Source: Nafulsella turpanensis ZLM-10 | GTDB taxonomy: Bacteria > Bacteroidota > Bacteroidia > Cytophagales > Cyclobacteriaceae | Length of the DNA stretch: 42,898 nt | Direction of reading: 5' to 3' | Assembly: GCF_000346615.1 (NCBI RefSeq) | Contig: NZ_ANNU01000061.1 | Coordinates: 1-42,898 of the forward strand | In this document: positions 17,892 to 25,867 of the stretch, one piece after another | How the letters are laid out: every line of letters starts with the position of its first letter | How positions within the stretch are numbered: position 1 is the stretch's first letter | Position numbers and translations under genes: made by a program | The notes under the pieces: generated by a model | What the model saw: only the letters and a program-made list of their open reading frames with translations | Told to the model about the DNA's origin: nothing | Databases searched by the model: none

Positions 17892-17921
17892 TTTCTGCTC
17901 CGGCAAATTTTCAGTAACTTG
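17892..17921 (+). promoter_or_regulatory. Candidate promoter of the cystathionine gamma-synthase-type gene
   Basis: TTTC at 17892-17895 and TAACTTG at 17915-17921, 19 bases apart, match the Bacteroidota -33/-7 arrangement with one base off in each box. Transcription would start about 25 bases before the ATG at 17952. Confidence 0.4.
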
Positions 17922-17951
17922 CATTTTTAATCATTTAACACCTGTCTTTTT

Positions 17952-19091
17952 ATGAAATTTGGAACCAAAGCCATACATGCAGGCGTAGAGCCGGACCCAT
18001 CTACCGGCGCCATTATGACGCCTATTTTTCAGACCTCAACCTATGTGCAGACCTCACCAGGGCAGCATAAAGGCTACGAGTATTCCCGTTCCCAGAACCC
18101 TACCCGCCATGCGCTTGAAAAAAGCCTGGCAGCGCTGGAGAATGGCAAACACGGACTCTGCTTTTCATCCGGCCTGGGGGCCATCGATGCCGTTATAAAA
18201 TTATTTTCGCCAGGCGATGAGATTATCAGTACGAATGACCTGTACGGAGGCTCTTACCGGATTTTTACCAAAATTTTCGAAAAGTACGGGCTAAAGTTTC
18301 ATTTCGTGCCTATGCACGATACAAAGGCGATTGAGGAGAAAATCTCTGATAAAACCAAAATGCTGTGGGTGGAAACCCCTACCAACCCGATGATGAACAT
18401 CATCGATATAGAAGCCTCTTCCCGTCTGGCGAAGAAGCATAAGCTTGTATTAGCAGTTGACAATACCTTTAGCACTCCATACCTTCAGAATCCGCTCGAT
18501 TTAGGTGCCGACATTGTTATGCACTCCGTAACGAAATACATTGGCGGCCATTCCGACGTGGTAATGGGAGCACTGGTAGTAAATGATGACAGCCTTCAGG
18601 AACGACTGGCCTTTATCCAGAACAGCTGCGGTGCCGTACCTGGTCCGCAGGACTGCTTCCTGGTGCTGAGGGGCATTAAGACCCTGCACATTCGCATGCA
18701 GCGCCACAGCGAGAATGGCCGTAAGATAGCAGAGTACCTGAACCAGCACCCGAAGGTAGGAAAAGTATACTGGCCTGGCCTTCCATCGCACCCGAACCAT
18801 GAAGTGGCTAAAAAGCAAATGCGCGATTTTGGTGGCATGATCTCTTTTACGCTAAAAGGAGATAAGCAGGAAGATGCGATTAAAGTGCTGGAGAAGTTTA
18901 AATACTTTACCCTGGCAGAATCGCTTGGTGGAGTAGAATCCCTGAGCGGCCACCCGGCCAGTATGACCCATGCCAGTATTCCAAAGGAGGATCGTGATAT
19001 TGCCGGTTTAAAAGACTCGCTTATTCGCCTGAGTGTAGGCATCGAAGATGCGGAGGACCTGATTGAAGACCTGAAGCAGGCAATTGGTTAA
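17952..19091 (+). CDS. Cystathionine gamma-synthase / gamma-lyase type PLP enzyme
   Basis: A 379-residue member of the Cys/Met metabolism PLP-dependent family (MetB/MetC type). It starts with the family signature MKFGTKAIHAGVEPDPSTGA and has YSRSQNPTRHALEKSLAALE (phosphate-binding region), WVETPTNPMMNIIDIE, and VDNTFSTPYLQNPLDLGAD. The PLP-binding lysine is K195 in MHSVTKYIGGHSDVVMG. The C-terminal ESLGGVESLSGHPASMTHAS is standard. It would act in trans-sulfuration, making or splitting cystathionine; sequence alone does not separate synthase from lyase, so no symbol is given. It is a single-gene unit with its own candidate promoter and terminator. Confidence 0.92.
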   Translation: MKFGTKAIHAGVEPDPSTGAIMTPIFQTSTYVQTSPGQHKGYEYSRSQNPTRHALEKSLAALENGKHGLCFSSGLGAIDAVIKLFSPGDEIISTNDLYGGSYRIFTKIFEKYGLKFHFVPMHDTKAIEEKISDKTKMLWVETPTNPMMNIIDIEASSRLAKKHKLVLAVDNTFSTPYLQNPLDLGADIVMHSVTKYIGGHSDVVMGALVVNDDSLQERLAFIQNSCGAVPGPQDCFLVLRGIKTLHIRMQRHSENGRKIAEYLNQHPKVGKVYWPGLPSHPNHEVAKKQMRDFGGMISFTLKGDKQEDAIKVLEKFKYFTLAESLGGVESLSGHPASMTHASIPKEDRDIAGLKDSLIRLSVGIEDAEDLIEDLKQAIG

Positions 19092-19115
19092 TTCCGGTTT
19101 AACGAAAAAATGAGG

Positions 19116-19147
19116 AGGCTCATCCTGATAAGGGGTGGGCCTTTTTT
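19116..19147 (+). terminator. Rho-independent terminator
   Basis: AGGCTCATCC and GGGTGGGCCT pair over ten positions, using three G-U pairs, around a 7-base loop and are followed by six T. It lies 25 bases after the stop of the cystathionine gamma-synthase-type gene. Confidence 0.75.
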
Positions 19148-19319
19148 GTTGAACCAGCTTAGCTTTGATTCAGCAAAGGTTTCTTCTGAACGGAGGAAGC
19201 GTTCTGGGGCTTAATGCTTTAGCTAAAAAAATGGCAGGAGCTGGCTTAAAATCAGAAAAAAAATCATACATTAATACAACCGTTCTTTCCGGACGTGTGT
19301 CTTTTTACTGATTACTTGA

Positions 19320-19883
19320 ATGCGCTTTATGACGCATACTGAAGAAGAACTTATAGCGGGTTGCCGTAAAGGCGACAGAAAGATGCAACACGAACTTTAT
19401 CAGCGTTTTGCCGGTAAAATGTTTGTGGTATGTCTGCGCTATGTTCAGGGGCAACTCGAAGCTGAAGATGTTCTGCAGGAAGCGTTTATTAAAGTATTCA
19501 ATAAACTGGAGCAGTATAGAGCCGAGGCTTCCCTTACCAGCTGGATTAAGAGAATAGTCGTTAATACGGCACTCAACCACCAGCGAGGGAAGTTGTATAT
19601 GTATCCCATGGTCGATGTGGAAAATATGCATGGCATGGCAGGCCAGGAGCTGACACTCTCCGGGTACCATTTTCAGGATTTGCTCAGGCTTATTCAGGAG
19701 CTTCCTTCCGGCTGCAGGGTAATATTTAACCTGTATGCCATTGAAGGTTATAACCATAAGGAAATTGCTGAGCTTTTAAAAATCTCTGAAGGTACATCGA
19801 AGTCACAGTATGCAAGGGCGCGACAGCTCTTGCAGAGCCGAATTGTCGCGTTGGAAAAAAATGGATATGAAAAAGTTAAGTGA
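19320..19883 (+). CDS. ECF-type RNA polymerase sigma-70 factor
   Basis: A 187-residue ECF sigma factor. Region 2 reads YQRFAGKMFVVCLRYVQGQ then EAEDVLQEAFIKVFNKLEQY and SLTSWIKRIVVNTALNHQR. Region 4 reads LIQELPSGCRVIFNLYAIEG then YNHKEIAELLKISEGTSKSQ with the helix-turn-helix ending in YARARQLLQ. The start may be at 19320 or at the ATG at 19329 (MTHTEEELIAG). The next gene begins inside its 3-prime end and encodes a protein with an anti-sigma-like N-terminus, so the pair looks like a sigma/anti-sigma switch responding to an envelope signal. Confidence 0.92.
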   Translation: MRFMTHTEEELIAGCRKGDRKMQHELYQRFAGKMFVVCLRYVQGQLEAEDVLQEAFIKVFNKLEQYRAEASLTSWIKRIVVNTALNHQRGKLYMYPMVDVENMHGMAGQELTLSGYHFQDLLRLIQELPSGCRVIFNLYAIEGYNHKEIAELLKISEGTSKSQYARARQLLQSRIVALEKNGYEKVK

Positions 19884-21342
19884 ACGGTCAGAGTTGGAAG
19901 AGGAATGGGACTCGGCCTTTAAAGAGGCCTCTCTGCCACCCTCCGACAGCGTTTGGAATAGGATTGACGGAGCACTCACCAAACAGGAGGTACGTAAATA
20001 CAGGAAGCGTGCTTTCATTTACCAGTGGGTAGCTGCGGCCTCTGTACTGCTGGTGCTGGGGCTTGGCTGGTGGCTGATGCTGGCAGAGCCATTGAGCCGG
20101 AATACCGGCCAGCTGGCAGGGGAGGAACAGTTTAGCGCCGAAGGTACTGAAAGGGTGGCAAGTCAGGAAAAACCTACTTCTGAGCAGCAGAAAACTTCCA
20201 TACCTCAGGCTGCCGCCCTGGCAGAGGAAAGAGCCGTTTCGAGTACACCTAATGGTAAGGCAGGCGGGAATGGCAGGCAGTCAGGCGAGGCGGTATTGGC
20301 TGAAGTATCAGCAAGAGAAGGAGAGGATTCTCCGGCTGTAACGAAGCAAAATACCCGTGGATTTTTCCCTCTTATCGTGGATGGCGGCACAAGCCTGGCA
20401 GGAGCTATCGTACAAAAAGCATTAAGCAGAGCGGGTTTTGCTGAAAAACAGGAGGAAAATGCCGTTGCTTCTGCAAAGGGGAAAGGTTTTATGGAAGAAG
20501 ATTTCCTTCCCGGGCAGGTAGGGGTTTCAGTACAGAAAGTATGGGTGGCCTCTCAGATGCTGGAAGAGAAAAAAGAGACTACTTCACCTAAATACTGGCT
20601 TGGGGCTTCTATGGCTTCCAACTTTTACGCACCTAACTTTAAAAACGGAGAGTATACCTCTTTCGAAAGCCTGGCAGCAAAAGAAGCAGAACCCACCAAG
20701 GGCAGGCAAATATCTACTGCTAGGGTAAGTGAATGGCATGAAGACCAGGAGCAGGAGATTTCTGTTAATGCAGGAGTGCAGGCTGCTGCCTGGTTAGGTA
20801 AAAAGTGGGTGCTCCAGGGAGGACTGCAATATGGCAGCTATCGTTCCTCGGCCACGGCTGGAACTTTTGTAGATGGTGCCACCGGAGAAGCTTATCCTCT
20901 GCATTTCGCTAACTTCAGCTACGACAAGCTCCAGAAAGCAAGTGTTGACTCACGCTTAGCAGCACCGGTTTCGGCCGTCAATTCTTTCGAATTCATATCA
21001 GTGCCCCTGCAGTTGGCCTATGTTGTATTTGACCGTCAATTCGGGCTGATGCTCTCTCCGGGCCTTTCCTCCGAATTCTTTCTCAGGAACCGAATTTCAG
21101 ATGAAAATGACCGGTTGAATACCTTCACCGTAACCCCCGGCGAAGAGGCTCCATTTAAAAGAGTTCACTTTAAGGCCATTCTGGGAGCCCAGGTTTATTA
21201 CAGGCTTGGCGACCATTATATTATTTCGCTGGAGCCAAGCTACCAGCAGGCCATTTCTGACTTCAGCAAATCCGATAGTTATTTTAACAGCCGTCCATCG
21301 AATATTGGAGTGGCCGCAGGTTTTAGATATATAATTCGATAA
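19861..21342 (+). CDS. Anti-sigma-like membrane protein with C-terminal outer-membrane-barrel domain
   Basis: A 494-residue protein. The ATG at 19861 overlaps the sigma gene by 23 bases, a sign of translational coupling. Residues 1-50 are cytoplasmic and contain PPSDSVWNRIDGAL, typical of the N-terminus of Bacteroidota sigma-linked proteins. One membrane segment follows (about 52-74). A polar Glu/Gln/Ala-rich linker (about 80-240) leads to a C-terminal part with barrel strands: YWLGASMASNFYAPNF, WVLQGGLQYGSYRSSA, FEFISVPLQLAYVVFDRQFG, YYRLGDHYIISLEPSYQQAI, ending GVAAGFRYIIR. This arrangement suggests one protein spanning from the inner to the outer membrane. The anti-sigma role is inferred from position and the N-terminal motif. 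Confidence 0.75.
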   Translation: MDMKKLSERSELEEEWDSAFKEASLPPSDSVWNRIDGALTKQEVRKYRKRAFIYQWVAAASVLLVLGLGWWLMLAEPLSRNTGQLAGEEQFSAEGTERVASQEKPTSEQQKTSIPQAAALAEERAVSSTPNGKAGGNGRQSGEAVLAEVSAREGEDSPAVTKQNTRGFFPLIVDGGTSLAGAIVQKALSRAGFAEKQEENAVASAKGKGFMEEDFLPGQVGVSVQKVWVASQMLEEKKETTSPKYWLGASMASNFYAPNFKNGEYTSFESLAAKEAEPTKGRQISTARVSEWHEDQEQEISVNAGVQAAAWLGKKWVLQGGLQYGSYRSSATAGTFVDGATGEAYPLHFANFSYDKLQKASVDSRLAAPVSAVNSFEFISVPLQLAYVVFDRQFGLMLSPGLSSEFFLRNRISDENDRLNTFTVTPGEEAPFKRVHFKAILGAQVYYRLGDHYIISLEPSYQQAISDFSKSDSYFNSRPSNIGVAAGFRYIIR

Positions 21343-21400
21343 GCCTTCCAACCATCTGCTGAAAAGCGGTGTCTTAAAAAAAATGTAAAGCGGAAATACG

Positions 21401-21646
21401 ATGATGAAGACTTCTGATCCGGCCATAAAAGATGGCGTAGGCATTGTGGCCCGGCTGGTTATTATTGCCCTGCTTCTGGGAGTATTGGGTACCATCCTGC
21501 AGGGGTGTAATGGAAAAAGCGAGCTGAAAGCTGTTGCGGAAAATAGAGCTTCTTCCGCTGTATTGGCAGACTTTTGCCATGTAGTGGAGGCTGAAAGCTC
21601 TCTTAGCCTCTATGAAGCAGCTGAAAATTATCATCTGTCATTTTGA
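21401..21646 (+). CDS. Small hypothetical membrane or lipoprotein-like protein
   Basis: An 81-residue protein of unknown function. Residues about 15-35 are hydrophobic (VARLVIIALLLGVLGTIL) and end in QGC, which could be a lipobox, although the segment starts later than a normal signal peptide. The rest is polar with a second cysteine. It is co-directional with the ECF sigma operon, 58 bases after the barrel gene, and precedes the operon terminator, so it could be a third member. Its codon use resembles its neighbours, but the short length leaves real doubt. Confidence 0.45.
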   Translation: MMKTSDPAIKDGVGIVARLVIIALLLGVLGTILQGCNGKSELKAVAENRASSAVLADFCHVVEAESSLSLYEAAENYHLSF

Positions 21647-21762
21647 TGAGATAAAGCCCATGGTACCGGTTTGTCTTCTTTATAAGGCGCTTCTCAAGCA
21701 GACCTGGATAGTAAGAGAACCATTATTCATTATTATTGAACAGAGGGCTTAACTAAAAATAT

Positions 21763-21789
21763 CACCTTTTAAATGCATTTAAAAGGGTG
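21763..21789. repeat. Near-perfect 27-base palindrome
   Basis: CCTTTTAAATGCATTTAAAAGG (21765-21786) is perfectly self-complementary, and CAC/GTG extend it with one bulged base. There is no T-run after it, so it looks more like a protein-binding operator or a cruciform-type site than a terminator. It lies between the sigma operon and the strong terminator that follows. Confidence 0.6.
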
Positions 21790-21799
21790 TGAAGAGGAG

Positions 21800-21832
21800 G
21801 AAACACCGGCCGCTAAGCCGGTGTTTCTTTTT
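21800..21832 (+). terminator. Strong terminator of the sigma operon, overlapping the convergent gene's end
   Basis: GAAACACCGGC and GCCGGTGTTTC form an 11-base perfect stem around a 6-base loop, followed by five T on the plus strand. The hairpin includes the last codons and the stop codon (TAG at 21813-21815) of the minus-strand hydrolase gene. Confidence 0.8.
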
Positions 21833-22730
21833 GTACAAAAGTTGCTATCGCTGCCTCTATCTGCTCAGCGGCATCTTCCTGGATAAAGTGGCCGGCATCT
21901 TGTAGGTATACCGTTTTCGGATCCGCTAACAATTGTTGCCACCTCTCAAGAAAAGTGGGGTTAAAATATTTATCCTTCATTCCCCAGAGCAGCAATACAG
22001 GTTTTTCTTTCAGACGCGGGAGCTGCTGTTTCAGCTCCTGGTACCAGGAGGAAGCACCAAGGAGAGAAAGGGCAATCTGGTAGAGGGCGTGCCGCGAAGA
22101 GGAGGAGGGAAATACTTTGATGTAGTGCCGGTGAATATCTTTGCTGAACTTGTCTTTTTTTGCAATCCCCTCTTTAAAAAGAACCTTTGGAGAGAGGTTC
22201 ACCTGCAGGTATAAAAACTTTCCCAGCCAGCTGTTTAGCATCTTATCTGCCTTTCGGAAGGAGGCCTCATGCTCCAGCGACCACAGCCAGCTGTTGGCAA
22301 TAACCACGCGGGCTATTTTTTCAGGATGCCGAAGGGCATACGAAAGGCCGATGGGGCCGCCAAAATCATGTACGACTAAAGTGATGTCTTTCAGTTCAAG
22401 TTGTTGGAGCCACTGTTCCAGCCGTCTGGCATGCGCCTGTGGGCGGTAGTCTGCCTGTGCAGGTTTATCGGAAAGGCCGAAGCCCAAATGGTCAATGGCG
22501 AGGCAGCGATGGGTGGCAGAAAACTTTTTAATCAGGTGGCGGTAAAGGAATGACCAGGAAGGGGTACCGTGTATGAAAACGATGGGGTCTCCTTTTCCTT
22601 CGTCGATATAGTGCATTCTTCCTTCGTTGGTGCTAAAATAGTGGGAGGTAAAAGGGTACGCTTCTTTGTTAAACCATGACTTGCTTTTCAGCTCGACCGC
22701 GGGTGGAGGGGAGGAATAGGGCTTTTTCAT
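21813..22730 (-). CDS. Alpha/beta hydrolase, haloalkane dehalogenase-like
   Basis: A 305-residue alpha/beta hydrolase. It has the oxyanion motif FIHGTPSWSFLYR, the nucleophile elbow VVHDFGGPIGLS with D122, a downstream acidic residue in LLWGMKDKYF, and the catalytic His in QDAGHFIQED (about 281). This layout is that of haloalkane dehalogenases and epoxide hydrolases. In true dehalogenases the residue after the nucleophile is a halide-holding Trp; here it is Phe, so dehalogenase activity is doubtful. The gene lies 12 bases after a tetR gene in the same direction and is probably controlled by it. A C-C, epoxide or ester substrate cannot be chosen from sequence. Confidence 0.85.
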   Translation of the reverse strand: MKKPYSSPPPAVELKSKSWFNKEAYPFTSHYFSTNEGRMHYIDEGKGDPIVFIHGTPSWSFLYRHLIKKFSATHRCLAIDHLGFGLSDKPAQADYRPQAHARRLEQWLQQLELKDITLVVHDFGGPIGLSYALRHPEKIARVVIANSWLWSLEHEASFRKADKMLNSWLGKFLYLQVNLSPKVLFKEGIAKKDKFSKDIHRHYIKVFPSSSSRHALYQIALSLLGASSWYQELKQQLPRLKEKPVLLLWGMKDKYFNPTFLERWQQLLADPKTVYLQDAGHFIQEDAAEQIEAAIATFVQKETPA

Positions 22731-22742
22731 CTGGCATTTTGT

Positions 22743-23291
22743 TTAAGTATATTTCCTGAGTAAAAGGTCCATCATGCGTTGGGCCGGGTAGTCCTTATTG
22801 ATGAGAAAATGATGCACAATACCATCGAGCGCAGCGAAAAGCAATTGTGCTTCTTCTTTAGGGTTTGGTAGTCGCTCAATTTCCGGGAGCGCCTCCAGCT
22901 GTTGAATAATGTAGGCCTGTATCGTTTCCACCTCTTCTTTGAGGAGGTCCAGGATGCTTTGCTGCATCCGGAGAGCGTGCTGGAGACGCCAGAAGGAGCG
23001 GTTTTGCTGCACCAGGCGGAGCATATTTTGCATCAGCGCCTGCAGGTTTAATGGATCCTGCCCCCGGCTCTTCATACTTTCCTGAATATCTTCCAGACTT
23101 TTGCGCATAATTTCCTGTAAGAGCTGCTCCTTGCTGCTAAAGTAATTGTAGGCCAGACCGGGTGATATGGCCGCTTCCTTTGCTATGTGCCGCATGGAGG
23201 TGCCGTTGTAACCCTCCATGCTAAATAACTGCAGGGCGGTCAGCAGGATTTTTTCCTTCATTTCCTCCCGGGCCTTCTCTCTCTGGTTCAT
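22743..23291 (-). CDS. TetR family transcriptional regulator
   Basis: A 182-residue TetR-type repressor. The N-terminal helix-turn-helix is clear: ILLTALQLFSMEGYNGTSMR then HIAKEAAISPGLAYNYFSSK then EQLLQEIMRKSLEDI. The C-terminal ligand-binding domain is helical and diverse, as usual. It is the first gene of a two-gene operon with the hydrolase, 12 bases apart. An inverted repeat that begins at its start codon (23291-23310) is a natural operator, so it probably represses itself and the hydrolase. The ligand is unknown. Confidence 0.92.
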   Translation of the reverse strand: MNQREKAREEMKEKILLTALQLFSMEGYNGTSMRHIAKEAAISPGLAYNYFSSKEQLLQEIMRKSLEDIQESMKSRGQDPLNLQALMQNMLRLVQQNRSFWRLQHALRMQQSILDLLKEEVETIQAYIIQQLEALPEIERLPNPKEEAQLLFAALDGIVHHFLINKDYPAQRMMDLLLRKYT

Positions 23292-23310
23292 TGATTAAAC
23301 GTTTGTTCAA
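23291..23310. promoter_or_regulatory. Probable TetR operator overlapping the start codon
   Basis: TTGATTAAAC-GTTTGTTCAA is an inverted repeat with eight of ten positions symmetric, centred at 23300/23301. It begins at the first base of the tetR start codon (CAT at 23289-23291 on the plus strand). The length and the AAACGTTT core are typical of TetR operators. Confidence 0.6.
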
Positions 23311-23417
23311 TATAAAAATAATTTTCCTTTTTCCAAAAGAGAAATATGACTTTTAGAGAAAAGAAGCTATAAGTTTAAGACAGCAAACAGGGGAGAGAAA
23401 AAAAACTGCAGGTATTC

Positions 23418-24359
23418 CTAAATGCTGGTTGTTTTCTTCTTAAAGATATTGGTGAACACATCGAAGCGGCTTAAAAATTCTTTTCGTGGCACGGCCAGAA
23501 TCTTGAGAATCCTTTTTCTGGCCTCGTAAAAGCATTCCTTCCGTAGCGCCTTTCGGTTAATGGCATTTGTAGCGCCGCAGTATTTTTTAGTAATCAGGCC
23601 AATGCGCAGGATCATTAATCCGTTAAAAGTGCCCTGCACTACGCTCTCGACCACATTGCCAAGGCCGGGTATCCATTTAGTGGCTCGTGCTCCTACAGAG
23701 GCGGTCGTTTCAGCCCCCTGGGCGGCAAGCTCATGAATAAATTCCTCAATATTATCTTCCAGTATTTCATCCAGCTGGTCTTCCACCAGTTTGGCGCCAA
23801 TCACCATTAGCCCGATATTGCTGTAAAGATTTAAGAGTTGCCTGAGGCTCGTTCGCTGGAAATAAAGGCGAGAAACGCGCCAGAGGGTATTAATGGAAAA
23901 GTAAAAAACAATCAGGCTGTCGAAGGCTCCATTCTGCGAAATGGCGGTGCCGGCAAAGGTGCGAATGGTATTGTACTGAATCACCTTATCGGCCTGTGCA
24001 TCGAGCAGGGGCATGGACTTTCGAACATCTTCAATGGTTTCGATTTGGATTCCCTGTTTTCTTAAATATCCGTTTTTCCTGTATCGCTGAATAAGCGATT
24101 GCTGATAGGAAGCCACCGCCTCCGGTTCGTTGCTTTGCGGGGGCAGCATGGCTTTGGGCAGGCGGAGATAGGTGAAAAGTGGAATCAGGAGAAGGGTAGC
24201 CACCAGTGCAATCAGGGCCACCAGTAAGATATCACCTAAAAGTGGATCGACCCGGTCGGCCAGGTAAACAAGATTGGCAATTTGCGCAACCAGAAAAAGA
24301 ACAAAGCCAAGCAGAAAGAGCAGGGCCAGTGGTAGTAAAATAAGCTTTAAACTTCTCAT
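23418..24359 (-). CDS. DUF697 (YcjF-like) membrane protein
   Basis: A 313-residue protein with two membrane segments near the N-terminus (about 5-30 and 40-63: LLPLALLFLLGFVLFLVAQI and ILLVALIALVATLLLIPLFT). The C-terminal domain matches DUF697: FDSLIVFYFSINTLWRVSRL, LLNLYSNIGLMVIGAKLVED, and GARATKWIPGLGNVVESVVQ then GTFNGLMILRIGLITKKYC. In enterobacteria YcjF belongs to a stress-linked cluster with the GTPase-like YcjX, but no YcjX partner is visible here. Function unknown. It is divergent from the PLP decarboxylase gene. Confidence 0.8.
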   Translation of the reverse strand: MRSLKLILLPLALLFLLGFVLFLVAQIANLVYLADRVDPLLGDILLVALIALVATLLLIPLFTYLRLPKAMLPPQSNEPEAVASYQQSLIQRYRKNGYLRKQGIQIETIEDVRKSMPLLDAQADKVIQYNTIRTFAGTAISQNGAFDSLIVFYFSINTLWRVSRLYFQRTSLRQLLNLYSNIGLMVIGAKLVEDQLDEILEDNIEEFIHELAAQGAETTASVGARATKWIPGLGNVVESVVQGTFNGLMILRIGLITKKYCGATNAINRKALRKECFYEARKRILKILAVPRKEFLSRFDVFTNIFKKKTTSI

Positions 24360-24595
24360 ATAATAAAGTAACGAAAACGGGGGTATTTTGGAGGAAAAAT
24401 GGAATAATTTTTACCGTGATTGTTCTTCCTGCTGGAAGAAGAAGTGTGAAGTCAGTGAGCAATCAAAAGATTAAATTGCTCCTGTTTTTTGATATCGGCC
24501 CGATTTTAACCGACTTTTGCAGGAAGTGAAGAGGTTGGTAGCCTGGAAGCCCTTTTTCGCTTCAGGAATTTTTAAACTGCTTAAAGCCGCTTGTC

Positions 24596-25831
24596 ATGTA
24601 CTGGGAAAAATACGCGCATCATACCATAAAAGAAAAAGTAACGAAAGCTCTCCGGCAAAATCTCGATTACCGCGACAGAGATGTGCTGGGCCTGCCAGCC
24701 ACCTTTCTCGATCCGAAGGTATTTTATTCCGATGCGCCTTTTCTTAAAGATGCCCCTTACATGCAGACGATGGTGGCCAATCCTAATCATATTGGTTGCC
24801 ATACCCTCACGGAGGCCGAACCTGCTTTTTCCGGCACCCATGCGATTGAGCGCGACCTGATAAAAATATGTGCCTGCGAGATTTTTAAGAGCAAAGAAGG
24901 TGAATATGATGGCTATGTGGCATCGGGCGGTACTGAGGCGAACATTGAGGCCATGTGGATTCTGCGCAATTATTTCCGGAAGGAAAGGGGAGCAAAGCCC
25001 GGTGAAATTGCACTGGTGTATTCGCAGGACAGCCACTACTCCATGCCAAAGGGAGCAAACCTGCTGAGCCTCCACTCCATTGTGGTGCCGGTAGCGGAGG
25101 AAACCCGCCAGATACAGCCGGAGGCATTGAAAGAAGCGGTACAAGAGGCAAAAGAGGAAGGGTTTAAGTACTTCATCCTGGTAATGAATATGTCTACGAC
25201 CATGTTTGGTTCTGTGGATGACATCGGGACAGCCACTTCCTGCCTCGATGCGCTGGAAGTGGAATACAGGGTGCATGTCGATGGCGCTTATGGCGGCTTC
25301 ATCTATCCTTTTGCCTGTAAGGAGGAACACCCCTATACTTTTGAAAATCCAAAGATAGTTTCTTTTTCGCTCGATGCGCATAAGCTGGTGCAGTCGCCTT
25401 ATGGCACCGGTATTTTCCTGGCCCGGAAGGGGATGATTGAATATGCGCTTACCGAAGAGGCGCAGTATGTAAAAGGGAAGGACTATACTTTAGTAGGAAG
25501 CCGCTCGGGCGCAAATGCCGTGGCTGTATGGATGATTCTCCGGACCTATGGATCGGAAGGCTGGGTGGCCAAAACAGCCGATCTCATCGAGCGCACCGAC
25601 CGCCTGTGTATGAGCCTGGATGAACGGAGTATTCCTTATTACCGCCACCCGAAAATGAATATTGTGGCGATTAAGGGAAGTGCCGTGCCGCAGGAAATCG
25701 TGCAGCAATTTATGCTGGTGCCTGATACGCACGAAGGAAAGCCCAGCTGGGTTAAAATTGTAGTAATGGAGCACGTAACCCAGGGCAAGCTCGATAAGTT
25801 TTTGTTTGCACTGGATGGGGTGTCTCGTTAA
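24596..25831 (+). CDS. Group II PLP-dependent decarboxylase family protein
   Basis: A 411-residue fold-type I enzyme. Visible active-site features are GYVASGGTEANIEAMWILRN (phosphate binding, about 107-126), H147 in VYSQDSHYSMPKGAN (ring stacking), D229 in YRVHVDGAYGGF, and the PLP lysine K263 in SLDAHKLVQSPYGTG. The order matches glutamate, histidine and tyrosine decarboxylases of group II, though the substrate cannot be chosen. Some relatives act as aspartate or histidine decarboxylases and others are described only as pyridoxal-dependent. The length is a little short for a glutamate decarboxylase. It converges on oxyR with a 36-base gap and no clear terminator. Confidence 0.85.
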   Translation: MYWEKYAHHTIKEKVTKALRQNLDYRDRDVLGLPATFLDPKVFYSDAPFLKDAPYMQTMVANPNHIGCHTLTEAEPAFSGTHAIERDLIKICACEIFKSKEGEYDGYVASGGTEANIEAMWILRNYFRKERGAKPGEIALVYSQDSHYSMPKGANLLSLHSIVVPVAEETRQIQPEALKEAVQEAKEEGFKYFILVMNMSTTMFGSVDDIGTATSCLDALEVEYRVHVDGAYGGFIYPFACKEEHPYTFENPKIVSFSLDAHKLVQSPYGTGIFLARKGMIEYALTEEAQYVKGKDYTLVGSRSGANAVAVWMILRTYGSEGWVAKTADLIERTDRLCMSLDERSIPYYRHPKMNIVAIKGSAVPQEIVQQFMLVPDTHEGKPSWVKIVVMEHVTQGKLDKFLFALDGVSR

Positions 25832-25867
25832 CTGCTCCACTCAGAGGGCCGTTGAAGGCAGGACTGT

